In this document: piece after piece, positions 14,401-29,325 of the stretch
Position numbering within the stretch: position 1 is the first letter of the stretch
Layout: each line of letters starts with the position of its first letter
Source of the DNA: Fistularia commersonii
Taxonomy: Eukaryota > Chordata > Actinopteri > Syngnathiformes > Fistulariidae
NCBI GenBank assembly: GCA_037954325.1
Contig: JBBMNZ010000003.1
Coordinates: 24,122,392 to 24,186,391, forward strand
DNA length: 64,000 bases
Reading direction: 5' to 3'
The notes under the pieces: model-generated
The model's database searches: none
The model's input: the letters and a program-made list of their open reading frames with translations, nothing else
What the model was told of the DNA's origin: nothing
Program-made: the position numbers and the translations under genes

Positions 14401-17400
14401 CCAAGAAAAGGAAAGATTTTAACAGACAATACCAGGAGTTCTACTTGAAATGCGGATTTATCATAACAGATGATTCCCACAGACCTATAATAGTCGCTAT
14501 ATAAACAATCTACGTGCACCCCCGTCTCCAGGTCCACTCCTCTGATGGACTCATCCCTGATCCTATCCATCCTGGTCTCTGGAGGTCTTCATCTCTGCGA
14601 CCTCCAGCTCTGCCTCCTGTCTTTGGGTCAATGTAACTGTTTCTAGTCCGTACAGCATCGCCGGTCTCACCGCTGTCTGGCACATCATCTCCTTTCATTC
14701 CGGCTGATTGTCTTTTATCGCATCGTACCCCTGACGCTTTTTGGCTCAGGGGTGTAATTGGAACAATAATACTGCAATAACGGCGTCATTGGCCACTAAT
14801 CATATCAAATTAGTGTGAATGAGTAGTTGGATGTCTCGATATGAATGTCGAATGACTAAATGAATAGTTTTATGTCTATATGACATTTGAATGAATGGGT
14901 GAATGAGACGGTGAATGGTTGTGTGTCTCCATGTGTCAATGGGGAAATAAAAACCCCAGACAAGACGGATAATGACGTCACATCGGCGCGGTGAAATAAC
15001 CGACGAGACATTTGAAAGGACGGTTGTTCTCCTCCGCCTCCCGATGCCGACTCCGTGCCTACGGCCTTGATCGAAAATGCATATCAGGCGCCAAATTCAT
15101 CGCTTGAGTCAATTATTGTATCCATGGAGACGAGCGGCATTAACTTTTTTTTTTTTTCTTAGCTCTCAGTGATGAGTAGTGACCTTATAGAGAAGGGAGA
15201 GAGGGAAAAGAACGAGGACGGCGTCACCCGCCTCGTTTTCTCCAGAGTCCGAGACGCCTTGATTTATGAATTTTGAGAAAAAGAACCGGAAGGCATTCAT
15301 TTGACAATTAAATTGTTTGTGTTTTTTTTTTTTAAATGAGCCCACGCTGTCAATAAATCCGAGAGCGTGTAGAAGAACCAGAAAAGGAGATGTTTCGCTC
15401 CCACGTTCGCCATCATTCCGCCCACTCGGCCCACCGGGGTCTTCCGGGTCAGCTGGGCAAACTTTGCAGTTTTTTTTAAAAGATCCCGCTCAGAAATCCT
15501 GCAAACGTGAGGGACCTCAAGCGCGCCTTTAGCAGAAAATAATTTGTCAACTTTGTTCCATCGGAAAACGGCGCAGGGATGAAATGCCGGAGATGAAGGA
15601 GTCGACAGTCACTCCTTTTCCCTTTTCATAAGGTGTTTCATGTTAGCGCTGCCGCTGCTGAGAATCCGACCGAAGCAGCTGCCGGCGTGCTGCTTGTCGC
15701 CTCGACGCTCCCGCAGCCTCCGCGGGGATGCAGGCGTATTATGGATGAAAAGAAAAAAAAGAAAAGAAAGAAAATTCGCTTCCAAACAAGAGGACCATCT
15801 GACAGGAGGACGAAGCGTGAAGATATTCTAAAAATAGCACGAGCTTCAGCTACAATGGAGAATTTGTGAAGCTCCTCACGGGCAATCGTTTTAAGATCAA
15901 TGCTGCTCCGCGTGCAAGCGTGAGGAAAAACGGCGGGTTTTAGCATCTTCGGCCCACCGTATCATCAACCGCTGACGGACAGAAAACTTTTTAAAAACCG
16001 TCCAGCTCCAATTTTGTCCCAGGAACCAGCCTCCTCCAGGGGAACCTTCTCGTGTTTGCGTTGGCTCATGCTAGCATCCGCGACCCTTAGCTGCACACTC
16101 AAAAAAAAACCAAAAAAAACGCCAATAAGAGGAAGAAAAAGATGACATTGACAACATGGAGAGCCATGTTGTCACGGTTGTCACAACCATGGATTTTTCT
16201 ACTCCCTGCACTGCTTCGTCGTAAAGAACCCCGTTAGCCGTTAGCTAACTCCGCACTTATTTTGGCCGAATGTTGATGTTCCTCTGCGAGCCCTTGAAAC
16301 CCCTCTGTAGCTTAGCATCCCAGAAGAGCCTGGACGTCTTCGTCTGTCCATTCCGTTCCATTTTGTCGCAAGAAAATACCTGACTGGTGACCAGGATAGT
16401 TTTTAAAAATGGTGCTCCACAATCCGCGAGTGAGCGTGGCTTATGAATTCCACCAATCTCCAAACACCCGCATCATACCGGCGCCTATGGAGCCGTAAAA
16501 AGACCCCGGGTTGGAGCTAAAAATGGTTCGAGGACTTCAGGACCACGGTTTTGCATTGTCCGAAGGCACAAAGGAACGGCCTCGTTCCTGAAAAGGTTGG
16601 AGGAACAGCGAAAAGTTCAGCTCCGTCTCAGCCATTTCTTCATCGCCCACACGGGAGCTCCACGGGAGGTGCTCCAGGATGATTCCACGACGCCGCGGTC
16701 AGATGTCACCTCATCTGCCCACGAACCGAGCTGAGGCGGCCGCACCGGGGACGAACACCTTCTGCTGCTGAGGACTCAGAGGTTATTCCACAGATGTTGC
16801 GATCGCTCGGTTCCTCGGGTAACGCGATCAGATATAGGAAAAGGTCCCGATCTGGAGTTCTTCATCTTCGGTTTTGAAAGGACACGGAATGGAGACGTGA
16901 TCTTGATCTTCGAAGGAGGTCCGTCCGTCGCGGACGTCAAGCGGGAACTCGTATCTTTTTCACCTCCGATGCGTTTCTTCTGCCAACAATGCGACCGGAA
17001 TGACCGTCGTGTCTCTGAATGATCTGTAAAGGTCACCTTCCGTGAGGCCACCTGACTGAGCTTCTTTTCATCCCGGCCAACCCCTTTACAAAACAGCTGA
17101 TCAATATCCCACCGGGATCAACCCGACGCACGGCAACAGAGTCAGTCAGCCTCAAGACCTGGGCGTCAAGATCGATAAGGGACTAACCTTTAAAGTTCAC
17201 GTGGCTCAGCTGGCCAGTCGCGTCGCCGACCCGAACACCGTTGAGGAGATTGGATTGTACTTGCGCTCGCTTTGTTACCGCGCGCTGACTTTTGCAACTC
17301 TTTACTGCCAGGTTTCCCTGCAGCCGATCCCGGAGGCGCTTCTTGTCGTCGACCGGCCCAGAAACGGCGTGCCAGCGCGCCGCCCGCCTCAAAATTATAT

Positions 17401-20400
17401 CCTCCGTGCTAGCGTAGGGTCTGACCTACCTGAGCTCTCATATTCAGACCTGTAATCATTTCCACTCGCCGTCCTCTTGAAGCTAATGGCAGCTGGCGCT
17501 TCCGCCGCAACGAAAGGTCCTCCCACGTGTTCGTACGCACAATGAGACATGTGTCGTTTTGAATAGAAGCGTCTGCTAAAGAAACATTAGCCTTAATATA
17601 AACTAATAATTTAGCATGATCTCACAATGTCAGCCTTTTTCTGTATTTCATGTAAAAACAGGCGCAAACCTTTGACTACATGTGCACGCACGTGTAGACC
17701 ATGATCCTACAGCCTTGCCGGTGGGTCGGTGCCACAACTGTGGGTCAAGGTTCTCGCGTTATGCAATGTAAACACCGCCATCGGTGGCCTGATGGCGCCA
17801 CACGCTGCCCCGGGTGCAGAAGCGTGCGCGCGCATGCATAAACAGAAACGCGACGGCCCCGACCGTGACACAGATCTACCTGATATCTCTGGCACTTTTG
17901 CTACGTGCCTCAACCTGACCCGTGCACAGATCCGACCCGGTGACCGTGGCCTGCCCAACCAGGCAGGTTGTTGTGTCTTCGCACGGCGGCGTGCATCTTC
18001 TCCTGCGTCACGTTCTACCAAGACCAGGCCCACCTGCACCCTCCAACCAACCGCCGCCAAAAGCGACGACCGGAAACTTCCACACGAGCCTCAGATCCTA
18101 CGGGTTTTGCCTTTCGCAGTCTGAGTCAAGTAAATCACCCAAAGTTGGACCAGCTAACGACACCCCCATTAGCATTACGAGCTAGTTTCTGACGATCAGC
18201 TTTCCCATCTGCAGAACAAGCCATCATAACCCAGACCTGCCCACAACCAGAAAACAGAAATTCAGAAACCCCACACAGGGGATTAGAAACTTTTTTGGCA
18301 AGATGGCGGGCGGGAGGACGCTGGTGCGTTTGGCTACCGCTTCCCGCTCTCCAACCAATCAACCAAACCAAAGACAAAGGCTCACCTGGACAATCTCCAG
18401 CAAGCTACCAAACTAGCTTGCCGACCTGAGCAGGCTGGCCGGCTAGCTAGCCGGCCAGCCTCCCGAAACTCCGGATCCCGATGGCGCCTAGCAAGACGGC
18501 ATTTCCATAGGCCGAAATCTTCTTGCTCCTCCTGCTCCACCATTTCTCCCTCCACCAAAAATCCATCTCTGACATCCAGCTCCAACACTTGCCTCCTCAC
18601 AGCAGCACAACACTCCTCCAGCTTGTCCCTGGACTGGCGCTCATCGCCACTCTCAGCAATTATGGACTTCTTCCCAATAACTCTGTGTATGTTCTGATCC
18701 TTCTGTTTTTACTTGTGAAGCGTCTTTGAGTGTCATGAAAAGCGCTATAAAAATCCCATGTATTATTATTATTATTATTATTATTAGAACCGTCGGAGCC
18801 TCTCGGACAAGCCGTCAAACATCTGCAAGTGAAGAGATTATAGTCCGATTTTTACATTTCCCCTCTCCTTCCTGCAGGCCGGTCATTGTCGAGCTCCGAA
18901 GCCTTGTGACAAACTGCCGCTAGGGACCGTCTCAGCCCGTCTCAGGCCTCGTAATACTCGATCCTTGGAAGCGCTGCAGGTTTTCCGCAACCCCTGGCGG
19001 CTGAAACGGAGCCGGAGCCTCCGGGCATTCTCGTGCAGACCGGTGACCTTCCACCGAAAAGCTTTCCTCTGGAGTCCAGGGACCAGGAGTTCCTCGCTTG
19101 GAGACCCAGAATGTACCAGAAGCTCTCGACCAGAAACCCCAAGGTCAGTGCGTTCGTTCCTAGAAAGCATAGCTGACATGATGGAGGCCGTTTGGTGTTA
19201 AGAGCACACGATGGGAGACTCTGAACTCCCCCCGATGCCTCGGCCAGTGTCTGAATATATTCATGCAAAGAGACTAAAAGACAAGACAAGCACAAAATAA
19301 ATGAAGAAGCGTTTACTTTGAGGTCATTTTGGGGGGCGAGTGGACGGGGAAAGTGCAGGTATATTCGGCGCAGGAACCAAACTGCATTCATAATAGTATC
19401 TTCAGAAGAAAAGGCATGCAGCTACTTTTTCCAACGCTGTGATATGAAGTGTCCAGATTTCGGCGCCCGAGTGTATCCTTAGGACCAAATAAATCTTTTA
19501 TGATTACGATTGAAATGCTCTGTAGGTCAAACCATTCAAACGCCGACTGGACGGCTGCTTGACATTTGGCTGCGGTGCAGAAATCCAGCATTTGTATGCG
19601 TGGAGGGTATGAACATTTTTTTCTCTTCTCTCTCTTTATGAAAGCGACAAATAAACATAAACTTCCGAGATCACCTTGTCTATTCAAGTAAGGTGTCCTC
19701 CCGAGTTTCATAAATCCCAAGTGCAGCGGAAAACCTGCCAAAGAATTTGATGTCCCCCGGTGCATTAACAAGATAGTACGTTGCTTTTTATTTTTCATTA
19801 TTCCAAGTTCTGCGAAAAGTGGGCGTGCATCACTGGACCGGGTAAAACCGCTATTGAAGCCCGTATGAAGTGTTAGTAATGGGTGGCACGGCGGTGGTTG
19901 GCGCTTCCCCCTCACAGCGAGAAGGGCTCCGGTCGGATTCCATCTGCGTGGGTTTCCTCCGGGTTCCTCCCACTGACAGAAACGTGCACGAGACCCTTGA
20001 TTTCCCAGATGCTTTCGTAGGGGAGCGAACGGCTGTATGTCCCTGTCTGCTTGTTGAGTGAATGAACGAATGGTTGAATGTCTACAGGACTGTCTCAGAA
20101 AATTAGAATACTGTGATAAAGTTCTTTATCTTCTGTAATGCAATTGAAAAAACAAAAATTACTTTTTCATGATATTCTAATATTTTGAGATAGGATTTTT
20201 GAGTTTTCTTAAGATGTAAGCCATAATCAGCAATATTAGAATAATAAAAGGCTTGCAATATTTCAGTTGATTTGTAATGAATCCAGAATGTATGACATTT
20301 TTGTTTTTGTAATTGCACTACAGAAGATAAAGAACTTTATCACAATATTCTAATTTTCTGAGACAGTCCTGTATATCAATGCTCTCCACTCGTCTGCTTC

Positions 20401-23400
20401 GGTTTCCTCATCCTCCAATTATTTGCACAAGGTCGATTTGAGATCCTAAATCAGGGGCGTCAAACTCATTTTCACCAAGGGCCACGTCAGCGTAATGGTA
20501 ACAGTATAAATGTAACTAAATGTAATGTAAAATAAATGTAACTCCTCCTAAATAACTGAATGCATTACTCATTCGAATCTAAAATGTTACACATGCATTC
20601 CCATCTTTCTTGAAACAGCCTTCCATCTGCATCAACTTTTGTATTTGCATTTTTCAATTCCACTTGTTTAAAATGTGGCGATCTAATGGCGGGATGCCGT
20701 AACTTCGCGGGTAGCATGACCATATATGGTCTGCGTACGCGATTGACTATTTTTCAGGCAAACAGACCTTTTAAGACGTTCTGGCGGGTCATATAAAATG
20801 CCGTGGCGGCCCACATTTGGCCCGCGGGCCTTGAGTTTGACACGTGCCCTAAATTGTCCATATATGTGAATGAGAGAGCGAAAGGTTGTATGTCTGTATC
20901 TGGTTTACAAATGAATGAACAAATAGTTTAATGTCTTTATATCTATGCTCTCCACGTTTCTCCATGGGTTTCCTCAGTTTCATCCTCAGACAAGGTTCGA
21001 TGGAGACCCTAAATTGTCCATATATGTGAATGAGAGAGCGAAAGGTTGTATATCTCTCTATGTGTCCCTGTGATCGATCCAGGGTGAACCCCGCCTCGCT
21101 CATGACGGCGGGATAAGCGGTGTAGAATGCATAAATTGTTAAGAACACACTGAAGCGGACAAATAAAAACAAACTGGTGCATGGTTAAAAAAAATAGGGC
21201 ATCGCTGCTGCCAATAAACCCTCACAGTGGGATAAGAGAAGCCGGAGTCATGTTGCATTCATCTACAAAGTGCTCCTGACCAACCACGCAGACAGTGGAC
21301 GGATTATCTGACCTGATGTTACTATCATCGCATACAGTAAATGTAAAATGCCGTCATTGCTTCTCTCCGGGGAAGCTGTACATCTTAGGTTTTCACGGGC
21401 TTAAAGGTTTAAAGCGGCAGCCATGGCTGATAAAAGCAGGCCCTGTCCTTTGTCCAGCAAGGATTTACATCTTTCATCAGGACAAAACAACTGCTGTTGT
21501 CTGCGCTGACATGTGACCGCTGAGTGATCGCTCAGCCAACACGGCTAGTTAGAATAATAAAAAGGACCTATGTTACAAAACTAGCTTAAAATTGTTAGCA
21601 TTCTAAAACTGGTATTAATTCATATTGATAAGATAAGAGAAACTTTATTGATTCCCATATGGGAAATTCCTTTGTCACAGTTGCGTAACAGGTATAATGT
21701 CAAAAAACGTCAAATAAATATGAATATAAATATAAATAGAAAGACAAAAGATAGCAAGACATCCATGAACATATAGACAGCAGACAACAACAACAACAAC
21801 AACAGGAATAAAAACGGGCAACATCAAGGAACAATGAGGGTGAAAAATACACAACCAGACCTAAATGAGAATATAAATAGAGTGAGAAAAATAAATAGCA
21901 ATAAATAAGGTAAATAAACAAAAATAGGCAGTATGTTTGCGGGCCGGGACCAACAAGAAGAAGAAGTACAGCAGAGTTAGGGTACGACGTGAATGGGATG
22001 ATGCAGCCAAGCGCCAAAAATATGTACCCAGAATTGAGAATGTCAGCTAAACATTCATTGATTATCTGTATTGCTGGAGCCGATCCCTGCCTGCACCAGG
22101 CGAGAGGCGGACTGGTCCATCACAGGGCTATCAGAGTGCAGACATACAACTGTTTACCCTCTCATGCAAAAATGACATAAAACCTTTCAGTTACACCTTC
22201 AGGGGAGGCAGCAGAGGCCGTGCCTCACTTGCCAATCTCGGAAGGAAGAGAATGTAAAATGAAAAAAAAGAATTAATGGTACTTTTCATTTTACTTCACC
22301 AGTTTTCGATTGCTTTTACTCAAAATCACTGGATTTTCATAGTTACTGTTCAAATATTGAGAGGAGACGTGTGGCGAGGCCACAGACTGTTGAGCCTCAA
22401 TGTAGCTTACGCGTTGACGGCTGACTGCTGGCATGCTCTGCACCAAGACTGTATTGCTGTCTCTGCACGTCGCTATTAAAATGTTTAAACACTTTTGCCA
22501 CATGAACTACATTTCCATGTACAGTGTTTTTTTGTCAACAATTGTATGCGTGTTACAGGGACGTCCAGTCAGTAGAGGCAGGGGAGGCCGGGCCTCGCCT
22601 GTCATCATGGACAGAAAAATTGGGAAATTAAAAAATAGATTAAATGGTTATATTTAACCAGTGATTTGTACTACAAAGTTCTTTTCCACTTAACTACACC
22701 ATTTTTAGTTTGTTTTTTTTCGAAATCGCTGAAAAATAATTGACATTTACCGTTCAAATATGAAGAAGAGACGTGCGGCGACACAGTAACCATCTGAGCC
22801 CACTGTGGATTGCACAATGATTATGCTAACTGTGCTCGCATGCTATGCACTGAGACCGTATTGCTCTCTCTGTGTATGTCACTATTAAAATTTCCAAAAC
22901 TTTTAATGTATGAACCAAATTGCCATAGTTTAGCTGATGTGTGTAATGTGTTTCTTGTTATCATAAAACCACTGCGAAGAGACATTAGGTGAGGCACGCA
23001 GTGATGGTGCCTCATGGTGGGGGGCACCGCTGATCCAAGGGATCCCTCTTACTACTCGGCTACAGAATAATATAATTAGCAATAGCGAGCTACAGTAAAC
23101 AGTTAGCAAGTCAAGTGCAGCCATCCAGTTATTTTTTTCCGATCTCATCGGGCTGTATAGCTCACAAACAGCGAATGTCTTCACTGGCAGTGATTTCCAT
23201 TAAGACAGAGAGACTTTTAAAACTGAAGAAAGATAAGGAAGACTTCTACAAGCAAGTTATCGATGCTTTTCTTCAGAAGGAGCGGCGCATGGACTTCATT
23301 TATAAGTAAAGGTAAGAGATAATAGTGTTTTTTTAAAAGAGCTTTTTTCTACGCTACAGTTTGTATATTTAAAGAATGCTGATATGATATTTTAAACAAA

Positions 23401-26400
23401 ACATGTTAACTGCTGCCAGTAAAATGTTGAATAAGCTGCTCTGTAGGGTTCATATGTTTGTAAATCTGACGATGATGACGTCAGTGCCTCACCAGCCATG
23501 AACTTCACCGCACGTCACTGGTGTGTTACTAGTCTCCCGTGCTGAGCGATCATAAAACGGATGCGAAGAGCCACAAAGTGAGGCACCCGTCTCTCCTGCC
23601 TCAAGGTGGGCTTGCCTCAGCAGCCATTCCAAACAACCATTCCCTCTCACTGACACATCTGGACAATTTTCCTTCCTTTCTCCGATAACAAGAGTGTCAT
23701 GTCGCGTACAGGTACATACAGCGGATCTTCATTCATTGGTGAGAAAATCCAAGGTCTTAGAATTCCTGCTTCTCATCACTGTCGATAATAGTGATTTTAT
23801 TAATATTACAGTAACTGCAAAAAACATATAAAATATCCAAACCTTGGTTTACCATTAATTTTCCATGATGCAGATGACGACGGTGTTGAATTCTTTCAAG
23901 GCTACGTTTTTTTTTTTTGTTGTTGTTTTTTTTTGCCGACCTCCTTTAAATCCGCTCCTCGGGCTTCAACATCAAAACTAACCGGTTTGATTAAAACGTG
24001 TGACGCCAGTGTTTCCACTTCAGAAAATTCTCCTCCAGTTTAAAAAATAGCTCCTTCAATCTGCTTTCATTTAAGCCTTTTTGAGACAAATGCTTTACTT
24101 TTTTACTCCTATTGTAACTATCCCTGCATTCTGCTGAGGACTTCTACAGGTGCTGACAGTCGCTATGGCCTTACATGGTTAATTCAAAGACGGGGAGGCT
24201 CTCCTTCCAAGGATTAAACACCATTTGAATTAGGATCTGCAGGCTTTTTTGTGTTTTTTCTAACGAAGGTAATGTTACAACTGATGTCGGATGGATGTAT
24301 GAGTTAAGGGTTATGGATCATTTTCACGTCAGGCTGTGAATGGAGCGTATATGTTTTCTTTGTCCTTTCTCCGTCCTTGCGGATCAGCATCCCACCGTGC
24401 TCATCCCCGAATTGGATGAAACAGCGGCAAAGGCGGGGTATTCTGGGATATGAGCTCCGACCCCGACGGACACGATCGGGCGAACCGTCCGCGCCATCTA
24501 AGCCTTCACGCTGAGACTCTTTAAATATCATTCATAAACTTCACGACGGAATTCATTCCCCACATCCCCGATCCGCAAACTCTCGCGCCCCGTCCTCCAT
24601 TCACGATCGCCGCCACCGATAACAAAACCGGCACGTATTTGTCAAAATATTGAGACCGCCTGTGACAGGCTTGAGAAAAGCAAAAGATTTGTCCAGCCAA
24701 CCGAACCAAACATAGCCTTTAGGTTTCAAACGCGACGCAAGAAATCTGGTTCCACCCTTCGAGGGATCCAGGAAACTGTAATAATATGATATGAAAAGGA
24801 AAATGTAGTGAATGGAAAAAGGGATTATTGAGAATATTAGCTGATCCTGCACGCCAGGTCTCCGATGAGCAACTATGAACTTGAACGGATGAAGATGATT
24901 GGTGTTACAAGAGCCGTCCTGGTCATGAAACGTCTTTTTGAAAGGTGAAGAAACCGAGAAAACAAAGTGACGACGTAACCGGGTGGTTCAGCGATGCTCC
25001 CACTCCCTCGGATCGCCAAAGTCTTTGGCCGCACCTTAAAGAAAAACATTTTCTGCCTGAAATTGAATGAAAAACAGGTACGGGACAAGACGGTCAGCCG
25101 CTTTCGGCTGCGCGGCTTCCAGTCCGAGATGCCGGGACCGAAGGCGTGGAAAGCGTAACGGAGCGACGGGTTTAAGCGACCCCGACGACAAAAGCCGGAG
25201 GAGGTTATCGGCGACAGCGGATTGAATTTGAACAGATGTCACATTCGTGCATTTACAGAAACCGAATCATCTGCGAGAAGTAAGACGGACACTTAACGAT
25301 GTGGAAATCTAGCCGTTTGGTCCGAGTGATGGACAAGATGCTCCATTGCTCTTCATCACTTCTGTTGACAGCATGCTAAATGTCTCGCTAGGAGGTGGAG
25401 CTTTACGAGGAAAAAGCCCAATCAGGGATCAAGCAGCCGTTCCTGGAAGGAACGACTTCCTTCGTTTGCCAAGTCAAGCGACCCGACGTGATACCAAAGG
25501 GCAAAGAGAACGACGGCGTGACGAGAATTGGATTCGAACTCCACGACAGCCTCCTCCTGTCCTTGGAAAATAAAGAAAAGGCGTCACGCCTTCGCTCCGA
25601 CTCCAAAGGTCCGTGTGGCTGTTTCAGCCCGGGACGGGTGCCAGCTGTTTAGTTTAATCATCGGGTAAATCCGCCAGAAATCTGGACACAAACACTTTCT
25701 AACCGCCCCGAGAGAGCTTTTAAGACCGGCGAGGACGAGGGGAACGGAGGATCGAAACGAAGAAAACATCTTCGCCGCGAGGTGTGAACAAGGACACCGA
25801 ACGTGAAGGAGGCGCCGGGAGGGGATAAGTAAGACGGCGGGATAGAAAGGATGCCGGGGTGGAAATGTTGTTTTCTCGGTCGCCGCCGGCTGCGCCGTAC
25901 CTTTTAGTCCCTCGCCAACAACAAACCCCGGTGATGCTTCATCAGCACCAGCATACTAAAATCCCCAGCTCGCTTTGCACAACATGTTTTCCAGATCTAC
26001 GTCGACCTCGTTCTCAAATGACCTCCCGCAAACGGCCAATTTATTAGATATACCTGGAAATACGTCAGGAGCCGTGCCGCTTTATCACCGCTTCAGGTAA
26101 TATCCATTTTCTACATGTTGTATAAACATCCAGGTGTTGATTGTAGCTTCCCCATCCAGGGTAAATCTTAGCAGTACCTCCCGGTGTATCCCACTACTCG
26201 GACTTACTGCAGTCCTGTTATATTTGGTTGTATTGATTTTTGTGTATTCCAACCCATCTATCTGCTGGAGAGGAACCCGTGTCTAGATGAAGCCGCTCGT
26301 CGCCACATTTCCTTGCGAGGGAAACCTTTAAACCTGCATTTAGAAGTCGTCGAGGAAAGGCCAGCGGAGGTCGGCGTCATCAACCGCCTCGCTAACGCTA

Positions 26401-29283
26401 ATGTGTCGGCAGTTACTAACACATACTTGCAAATATTCTCCTTGTTAGGTTGGGATTCTGATCTCTGTCAGCTGCGAAGGGAGCGATAAGTGGCCCTTAA
26501 GTTTATTTATTTCTCCTCCAAAGAGGCAGCAGACAGCTCCGGATCAAGGGAACGTGGCGGAAAAACCTTTAAGCTAATATCAGTGCAGGATCATCAGTAA
26601 GCTCGCTTTAAATCGTGGGATGCAAACTCAAACTTGTGCAGGTTGGGAGTCTGAAGTAGAAATGTAAATGAAATACCAAGGGATTTGAAAAGTGCATTAT
26701 AAGCACTGAATAGATTTTTCATTCATTCATTCTCATTCACATGTCATGGAGACATCCGGACAGTTTGGGATCTCCAGTAACGGAGGTTCTCCAGGTGGAA
26801 CCCGTAGAACCTCGAGGAACCCCGCGCAGACACGTGACGACCAAGAAGACTCCAACCAAAAAGGCTCACGGTTGTAATCCAATCAGGGACCTTCTTGCTA
26901 AGAGGCGGAAAGGCTAACCGCCGCGCCGCCGTGTCGCCTCTTAATTTTCCTCAGGATTGAAAATACACGTTCCCGTCTTTGCGGCCGCGGCAGCAACAAC
27001 AAGGACGGCCACCAACAAAAACAGCAGCTTCAACTACGACAACATCTCCGGTGTTTTCCCCGCCGGTGTCAATTTCCCCACCGTGACTCCCGTTTTCCCG
27101 CTCATGAATGCAAAGATGGAGTCATCGGCCCCCATACGTCGCGTTTTCATCAGATCTCCCGTGACGACGGCCTAAACGGAAGCGCCGGTTTCCTCCATCA
27201 TCTGGCGCGCGTTACTGCGAATTCCGCTCCTTTGGGGGATCTCTTCCTTTGCTCCCGCCGACAAGCGAACAGACATCTGAGGGAGGAAAAAGAGCCCCCG
27301 TGCACCGGCAAAGATCGTGACAGGGAAGCGAGGGAGGGAGGCGGGGAGTGCAGGGGAGGGCTGAAAATTCGAGGCTTCCCAGGACATTTAACTGGTGCCG
27401 CTCACGGCGTGCATCCAGCATCTGTGGTAAACAGAGCCGACGCACGGCGCGATGAAGTCCGGCTCCGATCTGAATCCAGAATTCGGCAGCCTCGAATGTT
27501 TTACACTCTTTACCGTTCCCGTCGAGAGCAGCCTCGGCTTCTCGTGTGTTTCGGATGACACGTTTTTTTTTCCGTGGTCTTTCTTTCCGTTTCAGGATTG
27601 ACGTCGCCGAGAAGAGAAAAACAAAAACCCCGGAGTGTAAAAACGACAAATTGCCGCAGAGGTTATATGTGGCACTATCTGTCGACCGGGTGAGATGACC
27701 TCCCGGAGTCTCGGCCCGGTTGCCTGGCAACCGCGTGGCGGTGACGAGATTGTCATTTTCAACACTTTAATTTTTGTGGCGGGGGGCGGAGGCGGGGGGA
27801 CGGATGAGATAACAGGTTCAGCGAGCCTCGCCTGCATCGGCTTTTATTTTCCCCCTTCGGGAAGCAATCGAAATAAGCACTTCCTGTCAATCGGCGTGCA
27901 AACAGGAAGCGCGATAAGGTAAGGGTTGGCCTACCTGCCACGGAATTCGGACGGGGCATCATGGAGGCGGTGTGCACGTGGTGCTGCGGGAGGGGTCTCT
28001 TTGGTGCGGGAGGAGTTTTGGGCTCCGTGATGTCGGTCCTCGGTAGAGCCTCCAACGGCCGGACGCCGGCGCCGGCGCCGTCCCCGGCGGGCGCCGGGCG
28101 TCCCTCTTCGGCCGCGTGGCCCATGATGGCGGCGCCGCCTCCCGAGCCCTCTTCCGTCGTCAGGTCGGCGCTGGAGACGCTGCGCTCCTCGTTCTCAGAG
28201 GAGCTCGTGGCGGTCGCTGGAGGACACGGTGAGAAGGAGCTTAGACGGGACGGCCGTGGACGCCGACGTCACTAACTAGCGCGGCAGCGGCGCCTCTTTC
28301 ATCCGCCCGACGCACAAAAATCCACCGATCGAAGGGTTTTATCACCGCGTGACGTGGCCTTTGCCCTCCCGCGTTTAACTAAAAATACAAAGTCTATTTA
28401 GAGAGAGAAAAGTGTCCTATTTTAGGAAAATCAGACCCGTAAGCAACAAAGACAGCAGTGTCCCAGTTTTGACAGAAGGGAGCCGAAGCCTGGAGGCTTC
28501 GAGCGGCACAGGCGACTCGGAGGAACCGTGGGGTTCGGCTAGGCATCCAACCAGGACTCTAAAAGCCCAGGGAGGTCTCAGCCAACTTCCCCTTCGTCCG
28601 AGGGCGTCCCGAACGGGCGAGCGCAGATCCGGCTCGGACCTCCTCCCCCTGCGGTGCAGAGCGGGGCGCCCACAGGGGGGGTTCCAGCTTCCATTTCCAA
28701 AGGGGAATATTCTCCTACACACACCTATGATCCCGCTGTCCTTGCTTTCCAGGGTGGAGGTGGGGCTTTGAGGAGGAGGCCCGAGGTTGCCCCCGGTGAC
28801 GGGCCCGGGAGCGTTGCATGGAGAGAGGCCGGCCGCCGGGCCGCAGAGGGTCCCGCCGGGGCTGACGGCGGGGACGCAGTGCGGCGAAGGCGGGGCCGGC
28901 GCCTGCCCTTCGGCGCTGGCGCTCAGGGTGGAGGAAGGGCTCTCGGAACACGGCGAGGCGGTGCTGCAGGTGAGGGTGGGGCTGGGGCTTCCACCCTGGC
29001 CCGGGGTGTCGCACTGAAACACACAACGGGGAAAAAAATTGAACGCGCACAACTCGATCGAATGATATTCTCAATCAACTGCCGTTTAACCGCCACGTCC
29101 TGTTTGTTCTTTTTTATTCTCCGTCGTCACGACCGCCGGTGTTTGAGCACGCAGATGGGAAGTGGAAGGATAATTCCGGTTATTTCCATCCTAGCTCTCA
29201 ATTTTTTCCCCGGCTCTCCGCGATGACAGCTGGTTGCGCTCCGAACTAAATCGCAGACATTCACAGTTTGCTGCGGGACACTG

Positions 29284-29325
<42 letters not shown>

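Larger units (their letters stand above)
13189..27934 (-). other. tanc1 intron 5 (14.7 kb), repeat-filled
   Basis: The exon ending MMPRPNSVA and the exon beginning TCSTRLEDLSYLD are joined across this gap in phase. It contains the transposons listed separately. Outside them, about 14720-17060, 18790-19870 and 23650-26700 show no gene, RNA or repeat I can name. Open frames there are short, lack splice logic and match no family I recognise. Confidence 0.7.

Noticed and set aside
19388..19915. 175-codon minus-strand frame in tanc1 intron 5
   Set aside because: Same strand as tanc1 but would not splice in phase, resembles no TANC region and runs into a SINE.
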